Shown piece after piece: positions 1 through 8,417 of a DNA stretch of 64,000 nt. The stretch's first letter is position 1, and the number at the start of each line of letters is the position of its first letter. The notes beneath the pieces were generated by a model. It ran no database searches. It had not been told where the DNA came from and was given only the letters and a program-made list of their open reading frames with translations. The position numbers and the translations under genes are program-made. Source of the stretch: JANOYY01 sp043720395 (GTDB lineage: Bacteria > Actinomycetota > Acidimicrobiia > Acidimicrobiales > JANYDT01); the NCBI GenBank assembly GCA_043720395.1, contig JAYSSR010000076.1, forward strand, positions 1 through 64,000, read 5' to 3'.

Positions 1-1311
1 GCGTCCGGCTGCTTCGATCGGGAGTTGATAGTTCGCCCAGTTCGTGTGGGTCTGCACGTACGGTGTCACGTTCACGCCGGGTGCTGCGGTGCCTTGTACT
101 TCGAGTTCGTAGGACCCGGCAGGCAGCGGTGCGGGCAGAGTCTTGGTTGCCCGTTCCGTGTTCGTGTTTACGGTCATCGAACCTGTTGTCGCGTTGAACG
201 TGACTGGTGTTCCCCACCAGGCATGCCAATCGGTCTGCGCTGAGACGGGGAACTCGTCGAACTTGGTGATTCCGGGTGCAACCGGGGGCGCTACCCGTGG
301 CGTCGTGGTTGTCGGCGGCGTCGTCACCGCAGTTGTCGTCGTTGTCGGTGCCGAGGTACTTATGCGCAGGATGACCCGCGTGACGGTGAACGCGGCTGTG
401 CCGGTGAGTCGTAGATCGAAATGGGTTCCTGCGCCGCTCATTGTCACGGTCCAGGTCTGGTTACCAGTCCACGGTTTCGGGTCGAGTTGACCGTTCGCCC
501 GTCCGGACGCCTCGACGGGCAACTGAACGTTCGACCAGTTCGCGTGCGTCCGAAAGTACGGTGTGACGTTTACGCCCGAAGCCGCTGTGCCTTGCAACTC
601 CAACGTGTACGTGCCAGCGGGCACCGCAACGGTGCCCGTTGAACGTTCGGCAGTCGTGTTCACGGTCATCGACGTCGTACCTGCGAAACTGACCGCGGTG
701 CCCCACCACGCATGCCAGTTCGACGACGCGACCGCGGGGATCTCGTTGAAGAGTTCCACGCCCGACACAGGTGGGGTCGTGGTCGTTGTGGTTGTCGTAC
801 TCGCGGTGCGGATGATGATCCGTGTCACGGTGAATGCGGCCGTGCCGACCATACGCAGATCGACATGCGTGCCGGACCCCGTCATCGTGATCGGCCACGT
901 CTGCGAACCCGTCCACGACTTCGCTCCCAACTGGCCCTGCGATGCACCGGCCGCCTCGGTTGGTAGCTGATAGTTCGACCAATTCGTGTGCGACTGAAAA
1001 TACGGTGTGACGTTCACACCCGCAGCGGCGGTGCCCTGCAACTCCAGCGTGTACGACCCGGCCGGGAGCGACAAAGTTTTCGTTGCTCGTTCGGTGGTCG
1101 TGTTCGCGGTCATCGACGTTGACCCGCCGAACGTGACTGCCGTGCCCCACCACGCATGCCAATCCGCCTGCGCGGCCGCTGGAACCTCGTTGAACACCTC
1201 CGTCGATTGCGCCGGAACATTCGACACGACCGCCAGCCCCGAAGCACCGATCAGCGACGCAAGACAACCCGCAAGCCACACCGAAACACGCCGCCCCGAC
1301 CTACCCCGCAT
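1..1311 (-). CDS. Secreted repeat-domain protein, partial (C-terminus outside window)
   Basis: Reading leftwards from an ATG at 1311 gives an open frame that leaves the window at position 1, so the stop is not seen. Residues 1-35 look like an export signal: a basic start, a hydrophobic stretch and an Ala-rich cleavage region. Three homologous beta-rich units follow, each opening with a WHAWWGT motif (first near residues 51-57) and continuing through ERxTxTL, YxLELQGTAA and GVNVTPYxxxHxNW to TAAFTVTRVI. Motif spacing is 148 and then 163 codons. Thr-rich linkers join the units, and the third unit is cut by the window edge. I do not recognise the family. The layout suggests an extracellular binding or carbohydrate-binding protein, which is inference. 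A CAGG tandem tract sits where the ribosome binding site should be. Confidence 0.8.
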   Translation of the reverse strand, partial: MRGRSGRRVSVWLAGCLASLIGASGLAVVSNVPAQSTEVFNEVPAAAQADWHAWWGTAVTFGGSTSMTANTTTERATKTLSLPAGSYTLELQGTAAAGVNVTPYFQSHTNWSNYQLPTEAAGASQGQLGAKSWTGSQTWPITMTGSGTHVDLRMVGTAAFTVTRIIIRTASTTTTTTTTPPVSGVELFNEIPAVASSNWHAWWGTAVSFAGTTSMTVNTTAERSTGTVAVPAGTYTLELQGTAASGVNVTPYFRTHANWSNVQLPVEASGRANGQLDPKPWTGNQTWTVTMSGAGTHFDLRLTGTAAFTVTRVILRISTSAPTTTTTAVTTPPTTTTPRVAPPVAPGITKFDEFPVSAQTDWHAWWGTPVTFNATTGSMTVNTNTERATKTLPAPLPAGSYELEVQGTAAPGVNVTPYVQTHTNWANYQLPIEAAGR

Positions 1312-1317
1312 GAAACT

Positions 1318-1348
<31 letters not shown>

Positions 1349-1536
1349 ATCGCTTGATCTCGGTCGTCGCCATGGCCACTCCTCAGGAACGGACCAACCA
1401 AGGACAGCCGGTCACGGAGAAGTCGCATCGACCAAGACGTCCAAAACCTGAACGAAAAATTGTGGCCAACTCGATTTGGCTCGGATTCGAGGGGCATTCC
1501 AAGCGAACGCGAAGCTACGGGTGTTCAGCTAGCACC

Positions 1537-3669
1537 ATGCAGGCACGGACCATCAAAGTCGTTTGTGGGGTTCTCGCGCTGGGCGTTGCCGGCACGGGCT
1601 GGTACGCCTTCGACACGACGCGGACCAAGACCACCGTCGTCACCATTCAGACCGCGACCGTCACGACGGGCGACGTTGCCGAGAAGGCGTCGGCGTCGGG
1701 TTCGGTGCTGTCGCCGGCAGTGGCGTCACTCAACTTCGGCAGTTCTGGAATCATCACGGCCCTGAACATTGCGAAGGGCGACTCGGTGAAGACCGGCGAT
1801 GTGCTGGCCACGATCGACTCAGCCACGGCCAAGTCATCGCTGGAACAGGCCGAGTCGGGCCTCAAGACCGCCCAAGCCCGCCTCGACCAGACGGTTGCCG
1901 GACTCTCGGCCGCGGAGCGCAAGCAGCTCACGGTGCAGCTGAAGCAGAACGACGTGCAGATCGAAACCGCCCGTCGAAACCTGGCCGACGCGCAAGCAAC
2001 CATTGAACAGAGCAACACCACCTACGACGCACAGCTGGAGACGGCCCAACAGGCGTACGACAACGCGTTGGCGAACGCGCAGACCAACGCGACGAACTAC
2101 GTGACGGCAATCGATACGGCACAGATAGCGCTGAACAGCGTGATGCAGAACGTTGACTTCAGCGCGAAGACCTACCAGGGCAGCGTCGACACGGCCCGCG
2201 CTGCCCTCGACAATACGAAGAAGTCGGCTGAACTCAACCTGAAGAACTACCAACTCGCCGTCGATCAAGCGTTGACGTCGCTCGACAACACGAAGACCAA
2301 CGTCGGCTTCAATGCGACGGCGCTGCAGAACGCTGTCGACCTAGCCACCGCGACCCTTGCGACCGAGACGGCGGCTCTCAACGCAATCGCGATCGACGCG
2401 TCACCGAACGCCGACAAATTTGCCCAGCAAACCAAGTCCGTGGCAGCAGCGGCAAACGCGCTACGAAGCGCGCAGCTCAACCAGGCATCAGCGTCGGCGA
2501 AAGATCAGCAGTCGATCGGATCGGCCCAGAACTCCGCGTTGGTAAGCGCGCAGAACAGTCAGATTGCTGGGGTGGAAAAGGATCAGCAGTCGATCAAATC
2601 GGCGGAGACGTCGCTGCAGAACGCCCTCAATTCCCAGACCAGTGGACTCGCGAAGGACCAGCAAACGGTGAAGACCTCGGAAGCGGCAGTTGCCAACGCT
2701 CGCAACGCCCAAACGGTCGGCATTGCGAAAGATCAGCAGACGCTGCAGTCGGCGGCCAACTCGCTTGCGAGCGCAAAGAACTCACAGGCTGCGAGTCGGT
2801 TGAAGGACCGCCAACAGGTGGCGTCGGCGAAAGCCTCGATTGACAGCGCGCAACTCAGCGCCCAGCTCGCAAAGATCGGGAACGACCTGAAGCTCGCACC
2901 CGCCAAAGTTGCGGACATCACCAGTGCGCAGGGCACCGTACTGCAGGCCAAAGCACAGGTCACGACCGCGACCAAGGCACTGGCCGACACCTCGATCGTG
3001 GCGCCGTTCGACGGCATCGTCACCGCACTGAACAGTGTTGTCGGGCTCACATCGAGTTCGGGCACCGGGAGCGGGGCCAACGCGTCGACTGCCGTCGTGC
3101 AGCTCACCGCCGTCGACGCACTCCAGGTGCAGGTCGGCTTCAGTGAGGCCAATGCGGCCAAGATCACGGCGGGGCAACCAGTCACCGTTACCTTCGACGC
3201 TCTCCCGAACGTCTCCATCGACACCACCGTCAAGGCGATCGATCAGACGGCGACTGCCTCCAGCGGGGTCGCCACCTACTACGTCAACGCCGTTGTCGAA
3301 GGGGCGTTCGACCAGGGCGTCCGGCCGGGTATGACGGCTCAGGTCGAGGTCAGCGTCAAGCAGGCAAGTGGCGTGCTGCTACTCCAATCAAACGCGGTGA
3401 CGACTCGTGGCTCACGGTCATTTGTAAACATTCAGGACCCGAAGACCAAGGTCGAAACCCGCACGCCGGTCGAGATCGGCGTCGTCGGTGAAACTGGCAC
3501 GGAAATCGTGTCTGGCCTCACCGAAGGCCAAATCGTGGTGATTCCGAGGACCGTGATCGCCTCGACCCGAACCGGTGCGAACACCGGTTTCCCAGGCGGC
3601 GGTGGGAACGTCCGGGTACCGGGGGCGGGCGGCGGCGGTGCCACCGGCGGTCTCGGACGCCTCGGATGA
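1537..3669 (+). CDS. MacA/HlyD-type membrane fusion (adaptor) protein with extended coiled coil
   Basis: Adaptor subunit of a MacAB-like ABC exporter, 710 aa against roughly 370-400 for typical MacA. The start is the ATG at 1537, just before a basic residue and one membrane segment (about residues 6-22). A half biotinyl-lipoyl fold follows (SSGIITALNIAKGDSVKTGD), then about 390 residues of Ala/Gln/Ser/Lys-rich helix (roughly 95-485), then the second half-lipoyl piece (SIVAPFDGIVTALNSVVG) and beta-barrel domains, ending in a Gly-rich tail. The last part of the helix contains units of about 25 residues, each opening with KDQQ or KDRQ. Its stop overlaps the start of the ATPase gene by 4 bases, so the two are translationally coupled. 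Family membership is clear. The substrate is unknown. Confidence 0.9.
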   Translation: MQARTIKVVCGVLALGVAGTGWYAFDTTRTKTTVVTIQTATVTTGDVAEKASASGSVLSPAVASLNFGSSGIITALNIAKGDSVKTGDVLATIDSATAKSSLEQAESGLKTAQARLDQTVAGLSAAERKQLTVQLKQNDVQIETARRNLADAQATIEQSNTTYDAQLETAQQAYDNALANAQTNATNYVTAIDTAQIALNSVMQNVDFSAKTYQGSVDTARAALDNTKKSAELNLKNYQLAVDQALTSLDNTKTNVGFNATALQNAVDLATATLATETAALNAIAIDASPNADKFAQQTKSVAAAANALRSAQLNQASASAKDQQSIGSAQNSALVSAQNSQIAGVEKDQQSIKSAETSLQNALNSQTSGLAKDQQTVKTSEAAVANARNAQTVGIAKDQQTLQSAANSLASAKNSQAASRLKDRQQVASAKASIDSAQLSAQLAKIGNDLKLAPAKVADITSAQGTVLQAKAQVTTATKALADTSIVAPFDGIVTALNSVVGLTSSSGTGSGANASTAVVQLTAVDALQVQVGFSEANAAKITAGQPVTVTFDALPNVSIDTTVKAIDQTATASSGVATYYVNAVVEGAFDQGVRPGMTAQVEVSVKQASGVLLLQSNAVTTRGSRSFVNIQDPKTKVETRTPVEIGVVGETGTEIVSGLTEGQIVVIPRTVIASTRTGANTGFPGGGGNVRVPGAGGGGATGGLGRLG

Positions 3670-4427
3670 GTGTGGCGTCAGACGCCGAGCGACTTTCGAT
3701 GGAACACCCAGCCGGACAGGGTGCTCAGAGGTCGCGTAACGTCATCGAGCTTGCCCGGATCACGAAGCGTTACCAGATGGGCGAGCACACCGTCCATGCA
3801 CTTGGCAGCGTTGATCTCGACATCGAACGTGGCGACTTCGTTGCGATCATGGGCGCATCGGGTTCGGGCAAGTCAACACTGATGAACATCATCGGGTGCC
3901 TGGACGTTCCGACGTCGGGTCGGTTCCTACTGGACGGCGTCGATGTGTCGAAGCTCGACGAGGGCCAGCTCGCCATGGCTCGTAATCGCAAGATCGGGTT
4001 CATCTTCCAGAGCTTCAATCTGATCCCTCGCACGAGCGCCATCGAGAATGTGGAACTGCCGATGGCGTATGCGGGCGTGAAGCGCAAGGAGCGTCTCCGT
4101 CGGGCCACGGCCGCGCTCGACATGGTGGGCCTCGGTGATCGTGCCCGACATCTTCCGAACGAGCTGTCCGGCGGCCAGCAGCAGCGCGTCGCTGTGGCTC
4201 GGGCCATCGCCACGAATCCCGCGTTGTTGCTCGCTGACGAACCGACCGGCAACCTCGACTCGGTATCCACGTCGGAGGTGCTCGACGTGTTCACGCGACT
4301 CAACGGCGAGGGACGTACCGTCGTGTTGATCACGCACGAACCCGACGTCGCAGCGAGGGCCAAGCGAACGATCCGGTTGCGTGACGGCGAGATCGTGTCC
4401 GACGAACGTTCGAGGGCGGTCCGGTGA
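3666..4427 (+). CDS. MacB-type ABC transporter ATP-binding protein
   Basis: ATPase of 253 aa in the MacB/LolD family that powers export through the permease encoded next. Visible motifs are Walker A GASGSGKST (residues 63-71), a Q-loop region IFQSFNLIPR, signature LSGGQQQRVA (about 166-175), Walker B LLLADEPTGNLD (about 187-198) and the H-loop LITHE. The start ATG overlaps the adaptor stop (ATGA), and the gene's own stop overlaps the permease GTG. In E. coli MacB the ATPase and permease are one polypeptide. Here they are separate, as is usual in Gram-positive bacteria. Confidence 0.96.
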   Translation: MSVASDAERLSMEHPAGQGAQRSRNVIELARITKRYQMGEHTVHALGSVDLDIERGDFVAIMGASGSGKSTLMNIIGCLDVPTSGRFLLDGVDVSKLDEGQLAMARNRKIGFIFQSFNLIPRTSAIENVELPMAYAGVKRKERLRRATAALDMVGLGDRARHLPNELSGGQQQRVAVARAIATNPALLLADEPTGNLDSVSTSEVLDVFTRLNGEGRTVVLITHEPDVAARAKRTIRLRDGEIVSDERSRAVR

Positions 4428-5680
4428 ACTGGCTGGGCACGATCCGACTGGCGCTGCGAGGCGTCGGCTCCAACAGATTGCGAAGCGCGCTTACTATTCT
4501 CGGAATCCTCATTGGGGTGGCGTCGGTGGTCACGCTGGTTGCCGTAGGAAACGGGTCCACGGCGGCCGTGAAGAAGCAGTTCGAGGCGCTCGGCACGAAC
4601 TCGATCCAGGTCACGCCCGGCGGTTTCGGACGTTTCGGGCCAGGTGGACCCGGCGGTGGTGGCGGACGCTCGGCGGGGATCACGATGACCATGAAAGACG
4701 TTGCCGCGCTGCAGTCGTCGGAGTGGAAGGACTCCGTCAAAGCGGTTATTCCGATCGTCAACGCCAACAGCGTCACGGCCGAATACGAGGGCTCGTCGGC
4801 GACGCCTGGGCGAACCACCGGGACGACCGACGAGATATGGGAAGCAGGGAACTGGAACGTGAAGGAGGGACGACTGTTTTCCTCCGACGACCTGACCGCT
4901 CGTGCGCGTCTCGTTGTGCTCGGCAAGACCGTCGTGACCAACCTGTTCGGCGATGGCACGACCACCGCGGCGATCGACCCGATCGGTGAGTTTGTGAAGT
5001 TGAACGGCAACAGCTTCCAGGTGATTGGCGTGCTCGAGTCGAAGGGCTCGAACGGCTTCCAGGATCAGGACGACGTGCTCTTCATGCCATGGACGGCCAT
5101 GCGCGACACCGTGTCCGGGGGCAGCTCGCTGTCGCAGATCACCGTGCAGGCAACGTCGCAGCAGGAGACCACGACCGCGCAGGACATCGTGACCACGGTC
5201 CTCGCCTCCCGGAACGGCAAGAGTCCGACGGCGACCGATCTCGGGTTCCGCGTGCTGAATGCGTCGTCGCTGATTGCTTCGTCAACGGAAACGTCCAAGA
5301 CGCTGACGGTGCTGCTCGCCGCGGTTGCCGCGATCTCGCTCCTGGTGGGTGGCATCGGGATCATGAACATCATGTTGGTGACCGTGACGGAGCGGACCCG
5401 TGAGATCGGCATCCGCAAGGCGGTTGGCGCGCCGAAGGGTGCGATCCTCGGCCAATTCCTTGCCGAGGCGGTGGTGCTGGGTGGCCTCGGTGGCATCGTC
5501 GGGGTGCTCGTGGGCCTCGCCGGCTCGCATTTCAAGATCGCCGGTGTACGTCCCGTCGTGTCGTTGTCTTCGGTCCTTCTGGCGCTCGGCGTCGCGGTGT
5601 CGATCTCGATCTTTTTCGGTTTTTATCCGGCTAACCGTGCGGCGTCGATGCGTCCGATCGACGCGCTGCGACATGAGTGA
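4424..5680 (+). CDS. MacB/FtsX-type ABC transporter permease
   Basis: Permease of 418 aa with the MacB-PCD plus FtsX layout. There is one membrane segment near residues 20-42 (LTILGILIGVASVVTLVAVG), a large extracytoplasmic domain of about 240 residues, and three C-terminal membrane segments including GGIGIMNIMLVTVTERTREI, which carries the conserved TERTREIGIRKAVGA coupling region. The GTG start overlaps the ATPase stop by 4 bases. With the adaptor and ATPase it forms a tripartite exporter. In a single-membrane cell such systems usually export peptides or lipids, or act as mechanotransmitters. Confidence 0.95.
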   Translation: MNWLGTIRLALRGVGSNRLRSALTILGILIGVASVVTLVAVGNGSTAAVKKQFEALGTNSIQVTPGGFGRFGPGGPGGGGGRSAGITMTMKDVAALQSSEWKDSVKAVIPIVNANSVTAEYEGSSATPGRTTGTTDEIWEAGNWNVKEGRLFSSDDLTARARLVVLGKTVVTNLFGDGTTTAAIDPIGEFVKLNGNSFQVIGVLESKGSNGFQDQDDVLFMPWTAMRDTVSGGSSLSQITVQATSQQETTTAQDIVTTVLASRNGKSPTATDLGFRVLNASSLIASSTETSKTLTVLLAAVAAISLLVGGIGIMNIMLVTVTERTREIGIRKAVGAPKGAILGQFLAEAVVLGGLGGIVGVLVGLAGSHFKIAGVRPVVSLSSVLLALGVAVSISIFFGFYPANRAASMRPIDALRHE

Positions 5681-5712
5681 TGACATGAGTTTGATTCGAG
5701 TGAGGAATTGCT

Positions 5713-6399
5713 ATGAGTACTGACGTTCTGAGTCCCGTTCACCCGACCGAACCTGCGGCGGCGTTCGTCGACGACGACTCGTGGGCACAGCCGCGTGCGC
5801 AGGCGGGTCGGGGATGGCGTGTCTTCGCCGGACTGCTCGCCCTATCGATCTTTGGTATCGGGGTTTTCACATTCGGCGTGAAGTACCAGCGCAACCGTCC
5901 TGTTGCGGCAACCGGCGGAGCGGGGGCGGGTGCCTTCGGACGCAACTTTCCCGGGGGCCTCGGCGGCTTCGGCGGAGCGGGCGCGGGAGGTGCGACTGCC
6001 GCAGGTGGGACCGGAGTCGCGGCCCCGACGCAGGATCAGCTGACGGCGATTCTCGGGCAGCTCAGCGGTGACACGTCGACGGCAGCTACCTCCGCCGGAT
6101 CAGCGATCCGCGGCAAGGTCACAAAGGTCGATGGCACGTCGGTGACCGTCACAAAGGCCGATGGCTCGACGGTCACGGTGACGCTCTCAGGCCAGACCCA
6201 GGTCGGACGCCGAGCCGTCGCCGTAGTGTCCGACATCGTTGCCGGTGCAGACGTTCTGGTCAGCGGTCCCGTTGGCACCGACGGTGCGGTGGCAGCGGAC
6301 GAGATCACCCTTGGCGACCTACCGCCCGTACCGACGACGACCGTCGCAGCAACAACCGCAACCACCGCTCCAGGCCTCGGCGGTCTACTCCCCGGCTGA
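5713..6399 (+). CDS. Membrane-anchored Gly-rich protein with DUF5666-like domain
   Basis: Protein of 228 aa, last gene of the exporter operon, 32 bases after the permease. It has a cytoplasmic N-terminus of about 35 residues, one membrane helix (GLLALSIFGIGVFTFGV), a Gly/Ala/Phe-rich stretch, then a short beta domain (IRGKVTKVDGTSVTVTKADG) resembling DUF5666 domains, and a Thr-rich tail. It carries the same Gly-rich style as the adaptor tail. Its role is unknown. Position suggests an accessory subunit or a cargo of the exporter. The call rests on frame, location and composition. Confidence 0.75.
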   Translation: MSTDVLSPVHPTEPAAAFVDDDSWAQPRAQAGRGWRVFAGLLALSIFGIGVFTFGVKYQRNRPVAATGGAGAGAFGRNFPGGLGGFGGAGAGGATAAGGTGVAAPTQDQLTAILGQLSGDTSTAATSAGSAIRGKVTKVDGTSVTVTKADGSTVTVTLSGQTQVGRRAVAVVSDIVAGADVLVSGPVGTDGAVAADEITLGDLPPVPTTTVAATTATTAPGLGGLLPG

Positions 6400-6420
6400 G
6401 CCTCTCCGGTGCCGCGGACG

Positions 6421-6470
6421 CGCAGCCGGTTGGCAGATGTGCAGCGCGTACGGATTGCCAACCGGCTGCG
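6421..6470. terminator. 15-bp perfect inverted repeat between convergent genes
   Basis: CGCAGCCGGTTGGCA at 6421-6435 pairs with TGCCAACCGGCTGCG at 6456-6470, loop 20. It lies between two convergent genes and has no T-run, so it is either a bidirectional hairpin terminator or one of the extragenic palindromes common in this window. The direct repeat GATCTGCC follows it. Confidence 0.6.
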
Positions 6471-6512
6471 GATCTGCCAACGGATCTGCCGCGGGCGGCC
6501 CGACGAAAGTGC

Positions 6513-7841
6513 TCACGGCTTGTAGGGGGTGCGGCCGAGCTTCCAGTCCGTCGGACGGGTGTGGTTCCCGTCGGGCAGGACCAGCGAACCGACGTAGTCG
6601 CCGTTGCGGTAGACCTCGTCGATCTGCTTCTTCGCCTCGTCGAGATCGGCATCGCTCACGACGCCGTTCGACGTTGCCTTGTAGAACTGCACCGTGATCC
6701 GGATCGGGAACTTTGTGTCCCGCCGGATGTTGAGACCACCGATCTCATGGAACGGACCGCTGTCCTCGCCGTGACCGATCACCGCGGTCTCGACGTCACT
6801 GCGTCGGCTGGCCGAGCTGGCCGACTTCGGTGGCGAGGCTGGAATCGCTCCCGCGGTAGGTGCCATGTCGGCAGCCGCCGCCTCGGTCTCTGCCGCTCCC
6901 AACGGTCCGGGGTAGCGCCGCTCGACCATCAACGGCACCTGGATCACCATCACCATGTCGGCACCCTTGGCAAGCGATGCCTTGTCGTCGGCCGTGGAAC
7001 GTCCACTCTCGACCCGTGCTTGGACGCTGCTTCGACGCTCGGCGGTGAACGTGGTCCGCTGTCCATTGTTGTTGAAAAACAGCTGTTGGCCCCACTCCTG
7101 GTAGCTCTGATCGCCGTTGAAATTCTCGATGACGGTGGCGCTCGTGCCCTGTCGGGTCACAAGGAGGTTCAGCACCGCCGGGGCACCCTGCGACGACTGA
7201 TAGTTGTACAGAACAGGCGTGAACTCCGCCTTGCCCGTTTTCGGAAGCGGCATGAAAACATGCTGCGCGCTCACGAGAGCATGCGAATCGCGATCGGCGA
7301 GAAAGTTGCCCGAGCCGGGAAGGTCGTACGGATCGGAGAGGTACGCCTTCAGATTCGACAGCACTTCCTTGAGCGGCACGGTGACGGTCTTGCCGCGGGC
7401 CGTCTGGTTGCCGATCTTGAGCCAGATCTTGTCGAGTTTGATGTCGGCCGTTTTGTCCGAGAAGTTCGGGTGTCGCAGGACCGGCAGGAGATGGGTCTGG
7501 ACGCCGCCGTTGACGGGTTCACGTACCTGCAGCGTCAGGTCACTGATGTTCGGGCCGACCGACGACCCTTGGTAACGGCCGGTGTCCTCCCACGTAACGT
7601 TCACGATGTCGAGACCGCGCTTGGACGCCCGTCGCAGGAGAGCGTCGTCGAACGGCATGTTCTCGACTCGTTGGATTGCCTGGCGGAAGGTCGGAAGGTC
7701 GACCGTCTTCGACGGCCGAGGCGCTGACCCGCTGACGCCCCAGTCCTGCTGTCGGATGGCGGCTGGCGTGCTCGTCGCGTGAAGGAGGGCAAGCGAGGCG
7801 GCGGCGGTGACCTGGAGGGTGCGTGCGAGTGTCATGTTCAT
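6513..7841 (-). CDS. Secreted protein of unknown function
   Basis: Protein of 442 aa. I start it at the ATG at 7841 because it is followed by a clean signal peptide (basic start, LQVTAAASLALLHA, cleavage near STPAA). An upstream extension of the frame is Arg-rich and would bury that signal. The mature part has no motif I recognise. It includes an Ala/Ser/Pro-rich hinge (around residues 325-350) separating two globular regions, with QVPLMVERRYPG before the hinge and FPIRITVQFYKA after it. The gene converges on the exporter operon and diverges from the membrane protein gene at 7899. Likely an exported surface or wall protein. Confidence 0.72.
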   Translation of the reverse strand: MNMTLARTLQVTAAASLALLHATSTPAAIRQQDWGVSGSAPRPSKTVDLPTFRQAIQRVENMPFDDALLRRASKRGLDIVNVTWEDTGRYQGSSVGPNISDLTLQVREPVNGGVQTHLLPVLRHPNFSDKTADIKLDKIWLKIGNQTARGKTVTVPLKEVLSNLKAYLSDPYDLPGSGNFLADRDSHALVSAQHVFMPLPKTGKAEFTPVLYNYQSSQGAPAVLNLLVTRQGTSATVIENFNGDQSYQEWGQQLFFNNNGQRTTFTAERRSSVQARVESGRSTADDKASLAKGADMVMVIQVPLMVERRYPGPLGAAETEAAAADMAPTAGAIPASPPKSASSASRRSDVETAVIGHGEDSGPFHEIGGLNIRRDTKFPIRITVQFYKATSNGVVSDADLDEAKKQIDEVYRNGDYVGSLVLPDGNHTRPTDWKLGRTPYKP

Positions 7842-7898
7842 TCGACGTTGCACACGCAGGATCTGGTTCCCGCCGTCGACTCCGCTACCTTTCTCGCG

Positions 7899-8417
7899 GT
7901 GGGCATCGCGCTGAGGAGTCGTGGAACGGCGCAGGCACTGTCGCTCGTCGGCGGATTGCTGGTGGTCCTCGGTGCATCGCTGCCGTGGGTCGAAACGGGG
8001 CGTGTTCGGCGTTCCGCTTTCACGGTTGTTCGGGTGGCGAACGAGATCGGCGTGTTCGAGCGGGCGAGCCATCGGTTGGCTGTCCTCTCGCTCCTGACAA
8101 CACCTGCCGTCGTCTCGCTCGGGCTCCTGCTTCTCTCGATGGGTCGGGCACGTGCCAGTGCCGTGTGTCTGCTGCTCGTGGGAGCGCTCGGACTCGCGAT
8201 CGGACTCGTCGGACTGCGGTTCTCAAGGGGAGGGCTCTCAAGGGGTGGACTGCCGGGGCCGATGGTCACGGCGATCGGTGGTGCCTGCGCCGTGGTCGGG
8301 TCGTTCGCGTCCATGCGAAAACGTCGATTGCCAGAGGTGTCGCCAAACCAGGAATCAGCGATGCAGGTTCCAGCACTACAGCATTTGGAAGCGGTGAATG
8401 GAGACGGTTATGAGTGA
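7899..8417 (+). CDS. Small four-helix integral membrane protein
   Basis: Protein of 172 aa from a GTG at 7899. In-frame sequence upstream is not protein-like and overlaps the 5' end of the divergent secreted-protein gene. Four hydrophobic segments are visible: SLVGGLLVVLGASLPWV, VLSLLTTPAVVSLGLLLLSM, VCLLLVGALGLAIGLVGL and VTAIGGACAVVGSF. The family is not recognised. The stop overlaps the next gene by 8 bases, so the pair is probably cotranslated. Confidence 0.65.
   Translation: MGIALRSRGTAQALSLVGGLLVVLGASLPWVETGRVRRSAFTVVRVANEIGVFERASHRLAVLSLLTTPAVVSLGLLLLSMGRARASAVCLLLVGALGLAIGLVGLRFSRGGLSRGGLPGPMVTAIGGACAVVGSFASMRKRRLPEVSPNQESAMQVPALQHLEAVNGDGYE

Noticed and set aside
461..1279. 272-codon minus-strand frame
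   Set aside because: Same strand but different frame from the secreted repeat protein. Its translation is Cys/His/Arg-rich, while the true frame has a signal peptide and clear repeats.
6561..7727. 388-codon plus-strand frame
   Set aside because: It lies opposite the secreted protein gene at 6513-7841, which has a proper signal peptide. The plus frame has no signal or domain.
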